Assembly (NCBI RefSeq): GCF_023856365.1
Contig: NC_064544.1
Coordinates: 27,841,564 to 27,905,563 of the forward strand
Direction: 5' to 3'
From: Brienomyrus brachyistius
Taxonomy: Eukaryota > Chordata > Actinopteri > Osteoglossiformes > Mormyridae
DNA: 64,000 bases
The number at the start of each line of letters is the position of its first letter. Positions within the stretch are counted from its first letter, which is position 1. The notes below the pieces were generated by a model. The model searched no databases and was not told the DNA's origin. It worked only from the letters and a program-made list of their open reading frames with translations. Below, in pieces: positions 28,101-40,100 of this stretch. The position numbers and the translations under genes are program-made.

Positions 28101-31100
28101 AAAACACAGTTTTTTATGATGAGCTGTAATGCTATTTAAATCCTACAGAGAAAAACTATTCCTGTTCATAGAGAGAAGCTGCATTTTCAATCAAAACAAC
28201 ATAGAAAGATGCAAATGAATGCAAGACGGAAACAGCCAAACCATTATTCTGGCAGATACACGTGTGCATGATCACCAACCCATCTGTACATGAAAGGAAA
28301 AGAATATCTATGTATGCCAATATAAAATTTAAATATAAATTTAGCCTAAAAGACATGAATGAATGAATGAATGAATGAATGAATGAATGAATGAATGGAA
28401 CAATAATTTGGGGGCAAGAGTTTAAAAAATGTAAAGGGGAAAAAATTTCACCAGGGGCCCGAGTCCAAAGCACGTAGCCGTCATTCATTCGGCTCCTTGG
28501 CGACACTTAGCATCCTATCTGTCCATCAAAGCCACAAGTTATGTTACACCTGTGAACCTCAGGCAGCCACAGACGCTGTTATTTATACAGTTCACACTGA
28601 CAAATGGACAGTTTGTCAGGAGGACAGACAGGCAGCGTAAAAGTATGACCCCGGCAGCAAAGTCTGCGGATGGGGATTTGCTCTCAGTTACACTTACACC
28701 ATGCAAACAGGAGTGAGAGAGGATTTCTCCAAGGAACCAGCTTTATGCAACCTACCTCAAAGCTGAAAGCAGAGCCTAACGCAAGGCAAGGTAAGCAACT
28801 ATAGAAGGACCAGGCCTCGCTTTAGTTTACAAGTACTAGCTGTCAAATAAGTCTGATCCCTCCCCAGTAATGAACCCTAGATAAAGTTTCAGCGTCCAGC
28901 TATGCTGCTCCTCAGGAGAGGGAGTTTGTTATGCCACCGTAATGAAATAACCCAGATTCTATACGACTAGCATTTCAGTCCCAAGCAGCACTCAAATTAG
29001 CAGGGTCATAATATCTGCACATAAATGTTAACAAATGTTGGGAAAGCACATTTTTCCTCTCCCCCTGATCCTCTTACCTCCCAAGTTCCTTGTTAGCAAA
29101 ATACATTTTCCAAAATCCCTGACATTTCAGAAATGCTTCATGCCTGAGGTGGGAATGAAAGGGGGAATATTGCCTGACCAGTGATGGGCTACTTCCAGAG
29201 CGGTGGGGAGGTTAAATGCGTCTTTCCCCCCCCCTTGAGCTGATACGCCAGTATCCTTTCACCTGGGGCCACCAGCAGAAATAACAGCACCATTTGACAC
29301 TTTCCTTAACCCACCAAAACACGCCAGACACCCTAATCAAACCTTTGACCTCACCAGGCCCTGAATACAACAAGCTCCTTGACACTCTTCACGTTGACGT
29401 TCCAACACAACCTGAGTGACAGTCTGTCCAGGGACACAACCTCACAGAAGGCATCACATTCCTCCACTCACCTCCTCACCTCGTGCGCTCAGCCCCATTC
29501 GTAGAAGATCACCTGCTACTGCTATTGATTTATCCCAGTGATGCTTCAAGGCGAACGAGTGAGAAAGAGGATCCCATCAATCTGACAGGGTAGCCACTGA
29601 CGTCAGCAGAAGCTCTACCAGCACAACTCTCATAGCACTCATTACTCTTGGCATCTACCAACAGCGTGAAAGGTCACTCAATTTAACCCTGGGGTCAATA
29701 AGGGTCAGAGGTCAGAGACACTGGGATTTCAGTGTGAAGAAAGAAGATGTGGACTAAATATGGCATCCGGTCCCCCCCACGAACCTAACCAGGAGCCAAG
29801 TGGATGGAAGATGTATGGATATATATGTTTTAAAAAGTAGGAACAAGATAGTTTTCTTTCCACTGAATCGTTTTAAAGGCGTCTCAGGAATTCTGGGAAC
29901 GTGCCTGCGGACAGGCCACAGGAATGCATGGCGGCTTTTCGGCTCCCCAGCTCTGAAAAGGTAGAGATGTTCATCCCCAGCGTGGTCCCCCACGTTGTCC
30001 AAGGGGAGGATGGAGCTGAATGTAGTATGGGGGGGGGGGGGGGCTCAGCGTGAACCTTGGAACATAGTTTTTCCAGCTTGCCTGGAGCTTGACGGCCTTG
30101 CAAACAGACCACAGACGCATGTGCAGCCTCTAAGGGCCACTGAGGTGGAACATCTACAGCAGAGACCCAGTTCACAAACAGGCAACAATTTCCTCACCAT
30201 GGATTTAAGATTTGTAACTCGTGCCTCTGGGTCCCTCCTCCTCATCCTCCCTGAAAGCAGCTCCTTACCCGCCACAGTAGACTAGATGTAAGCCTTGCAG
30301 ACCCTCCAACAATCCCCCAAGAGCCCCTTAAAGGTTGGCACCGAAAACACCCGATCACCCCCCCCCCATGTCCCCAAACATGGTCTCGGCTCTCTAATAC
30401 CACCATCCTGCCGCCAATCAACTACTGACTTCCCACCCCCCATTGAGGAAACCTCAGGAGGAATTTGGACTGGATGAAGATCCAGGATAGAGTTCAGGCA
30501 CAGTGAGGCCAGAGCACATGCTCCAACTGGGGGCACGGACACTGCACGGCCAGGAGGCCTCCCGCATGTGAGGGCAGCCAAGGGTCCCCACCACCACAGG
30601 CCTTGGGGGGAGGGGGACTAAATATAGATCACCGCCGTAGTGATCATAATCTGTCCTCTACGCAGGGGCACAGACATAAGAAATGGGTGATTCTTACAGC
30701 CGCTGCCACACCAGCAGCATTTCCAAGATCATCTACAAGCCATAGTTAGAGTAAATGTAGACAATGTATTGGAGAGAAGTACTTTGAGTGAGGTTTGTCT
30801 TTCACAGTGATTCAACTCGATGCACATGATGTGGAGGGTTTACTAAGAGGAGGTCATACCTCGATAGACAAGCACTGATCTTACAAAGTATAAATAACTA
30901 ATTTGAAGACTGAGGGAGATCTGATAACAACATTCGGCTTTAAACTGCATCGTCATGCCGTCCCCCAGACATTGGCCACGCAGATTAACCAACACCGCAA
31001 GCGAACCTCTGCCTCATCTCAATGCTAATTGTCTTAACACTTTTTACACTCCACTAGTTTCCTCCTCACCTCCATGCCTGCCCACCCCTTCGGGAAATCG

Positions 31101-34100
31101 ATCTTTGTCTACAGCAGAGCCCAAACCCAGGAGCCGCCATCTCCGCCGGGCTGTCAGACACACATCGAGTCGGGGGTGTACTCAGACAGCTCCGCCCAGC
31201 TCCCCCCGCGCTTCCGGACCCCGCTGCCCTCAGCGCATGCTGTCCTCCGCGACGTCCCAGGACCTGGGGGCCGCCAGGACACAAATCCCTTCAGGGTGAT
31301 TTATCGACCCCATTCAGAGCCGGTGGCACAGGGACACCCAGGTCACCTCCATGCTTCTGCCTCCACCGATCACCAAAACAGCCACTTGAAAGAACCCCAC
31401 CACGGGGACAACACAAGTCATCGTCCCCCAAAAACTGCCTTTGATAATAATAATTATAACAAAATTGGACAGGACCCGGCAAGCCTGCTTCAGATAACAG
31501 CCCATAAAGAGGAACGCGGTATGAATGATGCTTTCTCCCCCTCTTTTTCCTCCCGGCGTCTTGTAGGTCTAAGAAAACAAAGCGAAAATACAAAAACACA
31601 ACCCCTCGGCAAAGGCAGAAGTAAACCGCCGAGGAAAACAAGTGGCACTGCATCATCATGGCAGCACAGACAAAACGGAATTGTTTTACTGGAAGAAAGA
31701 GGCATCCGTCACTGTCTGTCAGCTCATTCATCCTGCCTGCCGGCCCATCCAGGGCTATCTGTCTTCTGCTCAGAGCCACTGACAACGATGCAGGTCGGGC
31801 ACTCTCTCTTTTTTTTTTTTTTTTTAAAGCTAGTCGATATGGATGACATTCTATTTCCCATCCCACCCCCCCACCCCCCAAAAAAAAAAAACAGCTCTAC
31901 TTTCCATTCTCTTATTTGGGGACTCACTGGTATGAACACACAAGGTGATAGGTAACTGGTCAAGAGAACGTGAGCACCAGTGACAATGTGAGTGACATCC
32001 AGCAGGAGTCCAGCAGACGCGAAGGAGTCTGAGGAAGGCATCACTGCCGGGTGAGACTGAGAGGCACACAGCAGCAGAGTCAACGGTCCAGACAGCTAGA
32101 CCGTGAAACAACCCGCGGCAAAAGCGTTGAGACCAACGAAAGCCTCAAGACCGAACGGTCAACAGGATCGACGAGGTGACTGCGGTCTGCGGTGGATCCT
32201 TCGAAGGCGTATAACACGGTACCCGCTGCAGCGCTGTGAAATTCCAGCTCGGCCGTCTGAGTGTCAGTGAAGCACAATGACATCACGACCCGAGACAAGC
32301 ATGGCCCAAAAGGCTCACACAGACAGATGCAGACGCTTACTCAGGGAGCGAGACAAGCAAAGGAACCTCTCAACAAAACTGGGGTTGGGGTAGAGTTTTG
32401 GGGGGACTAGGAGGGAAGGGGGGGGGCGGGGGGGGGGTGAGGGGTAAACAGGAGAAAACAGAAGAAAGGAGGAAGGGAGAAATAAAGAAAGAAGAAGAAA
32501 AAACAAAGACCTACTTGTCTCAAGTCGATGAAGGCCAGCAGCAGAGTGTCCCCCTGGAAGCCAGGCACCGGGCCGGCCCTGGCAAACCCTGTGGGAAAGG
32601 GAGACGGATAAAGAGAGCCGGGAATTTGCCATGGACAGGGAGATTGGCAGACGGATGACAGCCGGGACAAGGGGAGGTCGGAGGGAGGGGGAGTGGGGGG
32701 GGGTCAGGGCAGCCCCCACCGAGTCATGTCTCTAGGTCTGCCACCGGCTTTGTGTGTACTATCCAAAAACCCTCCCTGTCATCAAAACCTCATTAATTCT
32801 CACCAGTCCTGATCTGACACAAGAGGGATGGCGAGGCGGGGGGAGGATGCTAGGGACAGGGGGTGTCTTTACACCCACGACCCAAACCTGGAGCTTATTC
32901 CCATGGGCTGTGTCCGGGTCCAGTGGCAGGACAGTGTGAAGGGGAGGCGTGGGGTTCGGGGGTGGGGGGGTAGGCTAAGAAGGCTGGCGTTTGAGCTTCC
33001 CTTGGAAAGAACCGTAAACAAGAAGTTCAGTATCAAAAAAAAAAAAAAAAAAGAAAACGTTTGACACACTGAGACAAAACAAACTGAGCTGTGAAGAATC
33101 TCTTTCACCTCACGAGGCGGCTGCCTTTATCACCGCTTACAGGAATTACACGCCTGCCATCTTTATTTCTGACCCCAAAACTCTTTCCAGGGGTTGTTCT
33201 CTGTACTTGGGGCCTTTGTGTGTCCATGCACCCGTAGCGTTCACACAGCAATTATTTCTGCGCCGATCGGGGCAGATGGCAGCTCGCCTCACGTGACGGC
33301 TGTGTCAGAATTCATTCTGTAAAATCCCTGCCCTCTATAGCACTTCGCCACCTAACATGCAAACAAACATCAAAACGGCAAGACACCGTGACCCTACGCC
33401 CCCCCCCCCGCTCCCTTTGGGCACATTGGCCATTGAGGGGACAGGTCTCTCTCTCATCCACTGCCTTTCCCAGCCCTGGACTTGAGCTTGGAACTTGCAT
33501 ACTGAACAGAAGCCTTAAGACTGGGACGGGTGGGGGAGGGCGGCGAGCGAGCAGGCGGGCGAGCGAGGGAAGGAGAGACGGCTTAGGCACTCATGCAAAG
33601 CACGACCAGCGAGGAGGGACAAGCTGATTCACAGTGCCCTCTGTGGTGCAAACTGAGAACTACACCATACCGGCCAAACCCAAATATTAACAGCTTTTCA
33701 GAACAATATTAAAGTAGCACGTTTTGCACCTTGCAAAACATTGAACTTGTATTAAACGCTGATAAAATATTAATGTGCAAAAGAATGATTATATAATGAG
33801 CAATGAAAAATATCAGAGAGTCATGCTATGACGGTACCCCAGAGGCGCAATAGCTGCAGCAGGGGGTCCCAAACCTTCTGATGACCAAGGACCATCAAGC
33901 ATTATTGCACGGACTGATAAGAGCTGCTGATTTGAGGTGTGGGTGTCAAATTGACAGGCCAGATTTCATATTTTGAGCCATTTCTATTTTTTTTTCTTGA
34001 TACGATCAGAACAGGCGAGCATCAGGGGTAGTAATAAAAAAATATATAACGTGATAATAATAATAGTAATAATAATAAATGGCTTACGGTTTAAATTCAG

Positions 34101-37100
34101 CTACAAGCAGCCCCATTGTGAGCACCCCGCCCAGCCCCGCCAGTTGCCCCCCTCCCTTTCCAAGAGCCCAGACAGATTAGCTCAGTGATACATACGGCCG
34201 CAGACACATCATCTGCGCAATCAAGTGGTCACATCTTAGGGTTATTTTTGCCCTGCCTTAATTCCTCTGAACCCTTCCTTCCCACATGCGCCAACACTGC
34301 TGCCGCGGAACGGGGGGGGGGGGGGGGAGAAAAAAGGCTATGCACACAGACAGCCGTGCTCCGGGGGGGAGAGCTAATTCCCGAGTCTGACCACAGCTTT
34401 ACCTACTGACCTGACGGGCATTCACAAAAAATTAAAATTTTGACTTTTGGCACAGATGGAAAAACTTTTTCCTTCTTCTCTCTGAATGGCCTGAACTGTG
34501 ATACTTGATCCTGTAGTTATCAGCTTGGTCGTTACACCAGACCCTAACCGCAGCAATGGTGGCAGACAGCATGGCTCAAGGGGGATAATGCAATAATCTC
34601 ACATAAAACACTTTTTTTTATGCCCCTGACACTGAACCCTGAAATGGAGTGTACAGCGCTCACAGAAAGTCTTGGGATGCTTGCCTAATTCAGTAAAAAT
34701 ATTGCAAATTTAAGAGTTTTAACAACAAAAAAAAAAAAAACAGTACTTCATTCATTTCTGAAAAATACGTATCACACACCTGGGGCTAAAAACCAGAAGT
34801 ATTAAAGTAAAACATTAATCTCAAGTTCTAATAACCTGAAAACAAAACTGTAGTTCTAAAACTGATTGTGTATGAACTTTTTAAATTCACAACAACTGTC
34901 TCATTGGACACTTTTTAATTAATAACCTTTGCAATAACATGAAACACCAAACATTTGTGTTTGGGAGCCAGTGACTGCAATTGCAATTAATAGCAAAATA
35001 GCAAGAGCAGAATTGAATGAGAGTCAGAAAATTATGACACTTAACAAAAAGAATATGTCTGTGCGGATGATATGCAGAGATTAAACACATACTTGTAAAA
35101 GGACTGTTTGTTATGAAAGCAGTAAATCTGCAATGTTTTTACAGAATAAAGCAAGCGCCCCAAAAAATTCTGTGTGCACTGTATGTCACTGTATGTCACT
35201 GTATGGCCTTGTAGTCCAATTCTTACTTAGTCTAACCCACTTCAACTGTAGCCGGCAGCTTACCAACATCAAAAAGCTAAGCAATATCATCAAAAGTGGC
35301 AAAGAATTTGATGAATATCTCATTTTACATGCAAGGGAAATGGCAATGATGTGTAGCAGGGTAGGGGGGGTTAGATAGATAGGCAAAGTCTGAAGGCGAC
35401 GGAGAGGGGGGCCGAGCGGCAGACTCACGCTCACACTCCTTCACGTCGACGTTGAACTGCTGAAGCGCTCCCATGGACACCTGCCGGACGTCGGCCTCCA
35501 GGAGCAGCTGCAGCATGGAGGTGGAGAGGTGCTTGCAGGCCGACATGCAGGCTGTCTGCGCCACTTTTCCCTGCAAGGACAGGCATGCGGGTGCGTTAGC
35601 CGCAGGCCTGCGCTCCTCACACGGCGCAGCCCGCGCCGAAAAGCAGCCGCGCGATGCATCCCGGGACCATCGGAACCATCAAAACCAGAAACCTCCCAGT
35701 ATCCCCCAGGAAACAACGAACAGACTGCAAACATGCTAAACCAGTCACCTGGCTGCCCGGCCTTTTCTTTCAAGCAGCAGTTGTTGAATGAAAATGACTA
35801 GTTTCCATTATAGCCGGCATGCTAGTTGCAAAATTGTTCATGTTATGCTGGAGATCCCAAAATGACTGGTTTTAGTTTCCCTCAGTGTGTTAAGTATCAC
35901 TAAAATCCCATCAGCAGAGCAATCCAAGTCAGAAGGACTGCAGCATTTAAGGAGCTAGCCCACGAGTATTGGAATCCTCAGCACAACCACACCACAACAG
36001 AGGACATGGTTTTAGGCAACTTGGGAGCGATAACGAGTGTCTCAAACAGGCTATTTCTCCCTACAGAGAATGTTTCAAAACTGATAAAAGCAAACTGAAC
36101 AGAGGAAGAAATAGTACCAGATGCCCATAAAAATGCCCAGAAAAATGCCCATAGTGGAGTTACTTCTTGTGAGTAGCAGGGCAAAAGTTAAGTTTCAACT
36201 GCATTTATACAAAGAGAAGAGCAAGAGGGAAAGAAACACCTCAAGATCTGCACATGTTAGGTGTTTATTCTATATCTGACCTGGAATCAACCCACCTGTA
36301 TGTTAATCTACTCTTAAAAAGCCCCCACTATTTTAATTAACAGGGGAGGATCCAGAGGGGCCGGCCAGAGTGAGGGCAGGGGGCGCCGCTAGCCCTCCCT
36401 GAGGCCAAGTCAACGCCCTGGGGGCGCCGCTAGCCCTCCCTGAGGCCAAGTCAACGCCCTGGGGGCGCCGCTAGCCCTCCCTGAGGCCAAGTCAATGCCC
36501 TGGGGGCGCCGCTAGCCCTCCCTGAGGCCAAGTCAACGCCCTGGGGGCGTCGCTAGCCCTCTCTGAGGCTAAGTCAATGTCCTGAGGCTCTGCAGTCACT
36601 CCCTATTATTAGAATCCCTGCTCCTTTTCCTCACCATGCTCTGGCCTGTCGACTCCCCGCTCAGGAAAGATCCATCACTTCTTCTGCACGTCTATGACCC
36701 TGCCACGTCTGCTGGAAAGCCCACTGACGCTTTCCATGCAAAGACAGGGAGGGGCCCTTCTGGGACCTTTTTCAGGGTTTCTTGCAGCAATGGGGGGAGA
36801 CGGAGAGCAGGGGGAAAGCAGAACATTGGAGAGCAACCACCTCTCTTAAAAGGCTGCACTTCCTCCAGGTACAAATGCATAAGTAACCATGCAGATACAC
36901 CACACTCACTATACTACTCTTCAGCACTTCACAATGCTTTGGGAACAACACTAAAGTATTAATACTACATTAAAATGAAGAAGACAGAGACAATAGAACA
37001 TGAAACACTGATTAAACAAAACAAATCTACAGTGAACTGAAGGCTTACTGAGGACTCAACAGATCCAAGAAAACAGGCAAATTGTTCATCTTCATAAGGG

Positions 37101-40100
37101 CAAAATCCGTGTTTCAAAGAGAGGAGACTAACATTACCCTGTTTAAAAGACCAGCTCTTCAGAGAGCCTAACTCTATCAGGGCTGGAAGAGCATCTGCTT
37201 GCAAAGTGGAGACTTATATGTAACTTCCCTTCCCTGATGATTATTCTGCACTGTAATGAATTGCACCAGAGATTAAATCTCAAAATTCATCACATTAAAT
37301 AAACTCCTTTTGTTTCCCATGCTAATCATATTCTGCCTGGCTCTGCCCAGCACGGCCTGTGGGATCAGGTTGTCCATGGGTTCAGCTGCCTTCCCTAATG
37401 ACTTTTGCCAAATCCTTCAGAGCCTTAAGCAGAACGCAGGCCAAGGTAATGCGAAGCACAGAAAGCGACGTCCCATCCACACCGCAAGAACCGCGTGGCC
37501 AAGCCGGCACCAAGCGGCGAGGCGTAGCAGGAGAAGAGGCTCCGAGACACATGGATACATCAACCACATTAAAGTCTGCCGGCACCATTTCCCCCTCCTT
37601 CTGGAAGAGATTCAGTGAAAATTCATGTCAAATCCTCCTTCCTGATTTCAAGTTCCCATGTTTAAATGTGCCTAAGAATGTGTCTGATGAGAAACTGATG
37701 AGGTGATGAAGCAAAGGGGATTCAGAAACACCGGCCACCCCCAGCCTCATAAACCTGCTCCTTTAACAGACACAGAGCCAGCAATAAGCCGCAGGAACAA
37801 CTGGGCTGGTAGCACTGGGCACCACCGACTTCCACTCGCTTCAATTACTACGAAGGAGTGAATGACGGAAGAAGAGGGGAAGTGGACCTGATTTGGGGGC
37901 AATCATAATTACCCTAATCAATCTCGACATTGCTATGACGCAATGTCTATTCTGCTCTTGTTTATTAATAAAGCCGTGAAGACCAATGAATCACGGGGAG
38001 GGGGGGGGGGGCAGAAAGTATGGATTCACCAGAAGGACGGCAGCTTTCATTAGCGCCTGCCCGAGAGATTCGGGTATGACAACTGGACCAAGGTGCGCCT
38101 TAGGAAGACACGTTGTTCAGGACGTGAAACAATTAAGAAAGGAGGAAGCACATCGCTCCGGGTTCGAGTCTCCATCTGGGTCACGTGTGTGTGGAGTTTG
38201 CATGTTCTCCCCATGTCGTTGTGGGGTTTCCTCCGGGTACTCCGGTTTCCCCCCACAGTCCAAAAACATGCTGAGGCTGATTGGACTTGCTAAATTGCCC
38301 GTAGGTGTGCATGTGTGAGTGAATGGTGTGTGAGTGTGCCCTGCGATGGGCTGGCCCCCCATCCTGGGTTGTTCCCTGCCTCGTGCCTGTTGCTTCCGGG
38401 ATAGGCTGCGGACCCCCCGCGACCCAGTAGGATAAGCGGTTTGGAAAATGGATGGATGGATGGATGGATGGAAGCACATAGCGGTTATGTAAGTGGTCTC
38501 ACATAACAGAAGAACATGCCGTGATAAATCGAGTGGAATTTACCATGTATCACTTACAAGGACCAAGTCATCATATGGATTAAAACTGCATTAAAGCTGT
38601 CCTGTCCAGGTAGGACCAGAAGAACTGCCAGACTTGCACTCGAAGTAATCCATTTTCAAGCGCAACTAATTTCAAAATCAGGCCCACTAATTTGCAAATA
38701 TCTACTTCAACTCTGCTGCATAATTCAGGATGAAGATGTCATAAATTTACAGTAATGTAATACACTTATGCCAATCGATTAGAATTATAGTAGAAGCCAT
38801 GGTACAGTGCCTCAAGGGTTTCTAATGGAGACGAGCCATGATCTGTAAAAGCACAGCATGCACTGACCTTTGCTGGAGGACAATGCCATATATGTACAAT
38901 CAGCTCAGCGCTTACTGCGGTCAACTAAATGATTATCTGTGATTACACAAATTCACTTCATCACCAGCGATTAAATAATAAATTGTTGTTTTCCTGCATG
39001 ATTATAATAAATATGACGTCATGAATCACTGGAGCAAAATGCTTCTTAAAAAAAAGATAAAAGATACATGCGTCCTGTAAATGTCACTGAAGCCATAATG
39101 AGTCCCTCTTTTGTGCATTCTGGAGCCATTAACTAATGGTCTTGTTGACAGTAGAACCAACAGCAGCTCATGCTAAAATGTTGGGAAACCCCAAAAAAAC
39201 AACTGGATAACATGGTTGACATAGTTGCAATACAATGGCCCCGGCGTTAGTGTCAAAAGAGCTGCTGGACGAAGATGGAGTGCACAATTCCCATTGTTAC
39301 TCCACGGTAATTCATCAAAATCTGATAGAGCTCCACTCTACCCATCCTGTTTGGGAAGGAAGTCTGGGAGAGAAGCAGGACCCTGTCTGTTCTCAGGAAA
39401 GCCGACTGGACAGTGAATCCACAACTGGACAGTGGGACAGACATACCACAGTCAGAAATGCTCAGATACCTCTGTGGAGCCTAACTCAGGTACTGACAGC
39501 CATAATGACAGACAAGATACCCAGGCTGCTGGAAAAACCTCAAATTGACCAATAGGAAGATTAATAGGTTTACTAAGTTTTCCAATGTTTTCAATCAATC
39601 AATACAGGCGAACATCAGCGGTCATGAGTTTTACTTTACAGTAGATCTTGACCACTCCCTCATTAAAATATGCAATTATCACAAACAATGACATCGGTAA
39701 ATCTTTCATTTATATATCTAGAGCCTGACTCGGATCAAACTGCTCATTTTGGGGGAATCCTGGTGTGTTGGCATGACGGCGGGGGTCCCCAGAGGGATAA
39801 TCGGGGGGGGGGCTTTAAGGGCAGGGAGGAGGCAGACAGCTGGGGACGTGGGGGAGGACAAGTTAAGAGAAGGTGCTGAGGTGCTTGAAGAGCAAAGGGG
39901 GAACAGGTTTATGAGGGGGTGGATGAAGAGCGGACCAGTGCCCAGGGAGGGAGGCAGTGAGTCTCACAGTAGCACATTTGTTTTACAGTTCAGGAAAGAA
40001 GCATGTTAACAATTAGCCTGGGGGTAATAGAGGGTAATGGGGGGAGGGGGGGGCAGGCAGGCTGGCCAGCCGCCTCCGTCCCCTAATTAAAGAAAGCGCT

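Larger units (their letters stand above)
16017..32514 (-). other. exoc6b: 16.5-kb exoc6b intron
   Basis: No exon with family similarity is found inside, and the reading phases on both sides join directly. It holds a GC-rich patch (16540-16740), a TG repeat (22251-22281), a GAAT microsatellite (28356-28397), a 15-nt G run (30029-30043) and a CpG-richer block (31120-31270) carrying the longest non-repeat chance frame (31074-31955, plus strand). Confidence 0.8.

Noticed and set aside
31074..31955. 293-codon plus-strand open frame in the 16.5-kb intron
   Set aside because: It runs through T17 and A11 homopolymers, has no recognised domain or conserved motif, and is matched by a 196-codon frame on the other strand; most likely chance in a GC-richer block.
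36379..36586. CRISPR-like array
   Set aside because: The 41-bp repeats are directly adjacent with no unique spacers, and the context is a vertebrate intron.
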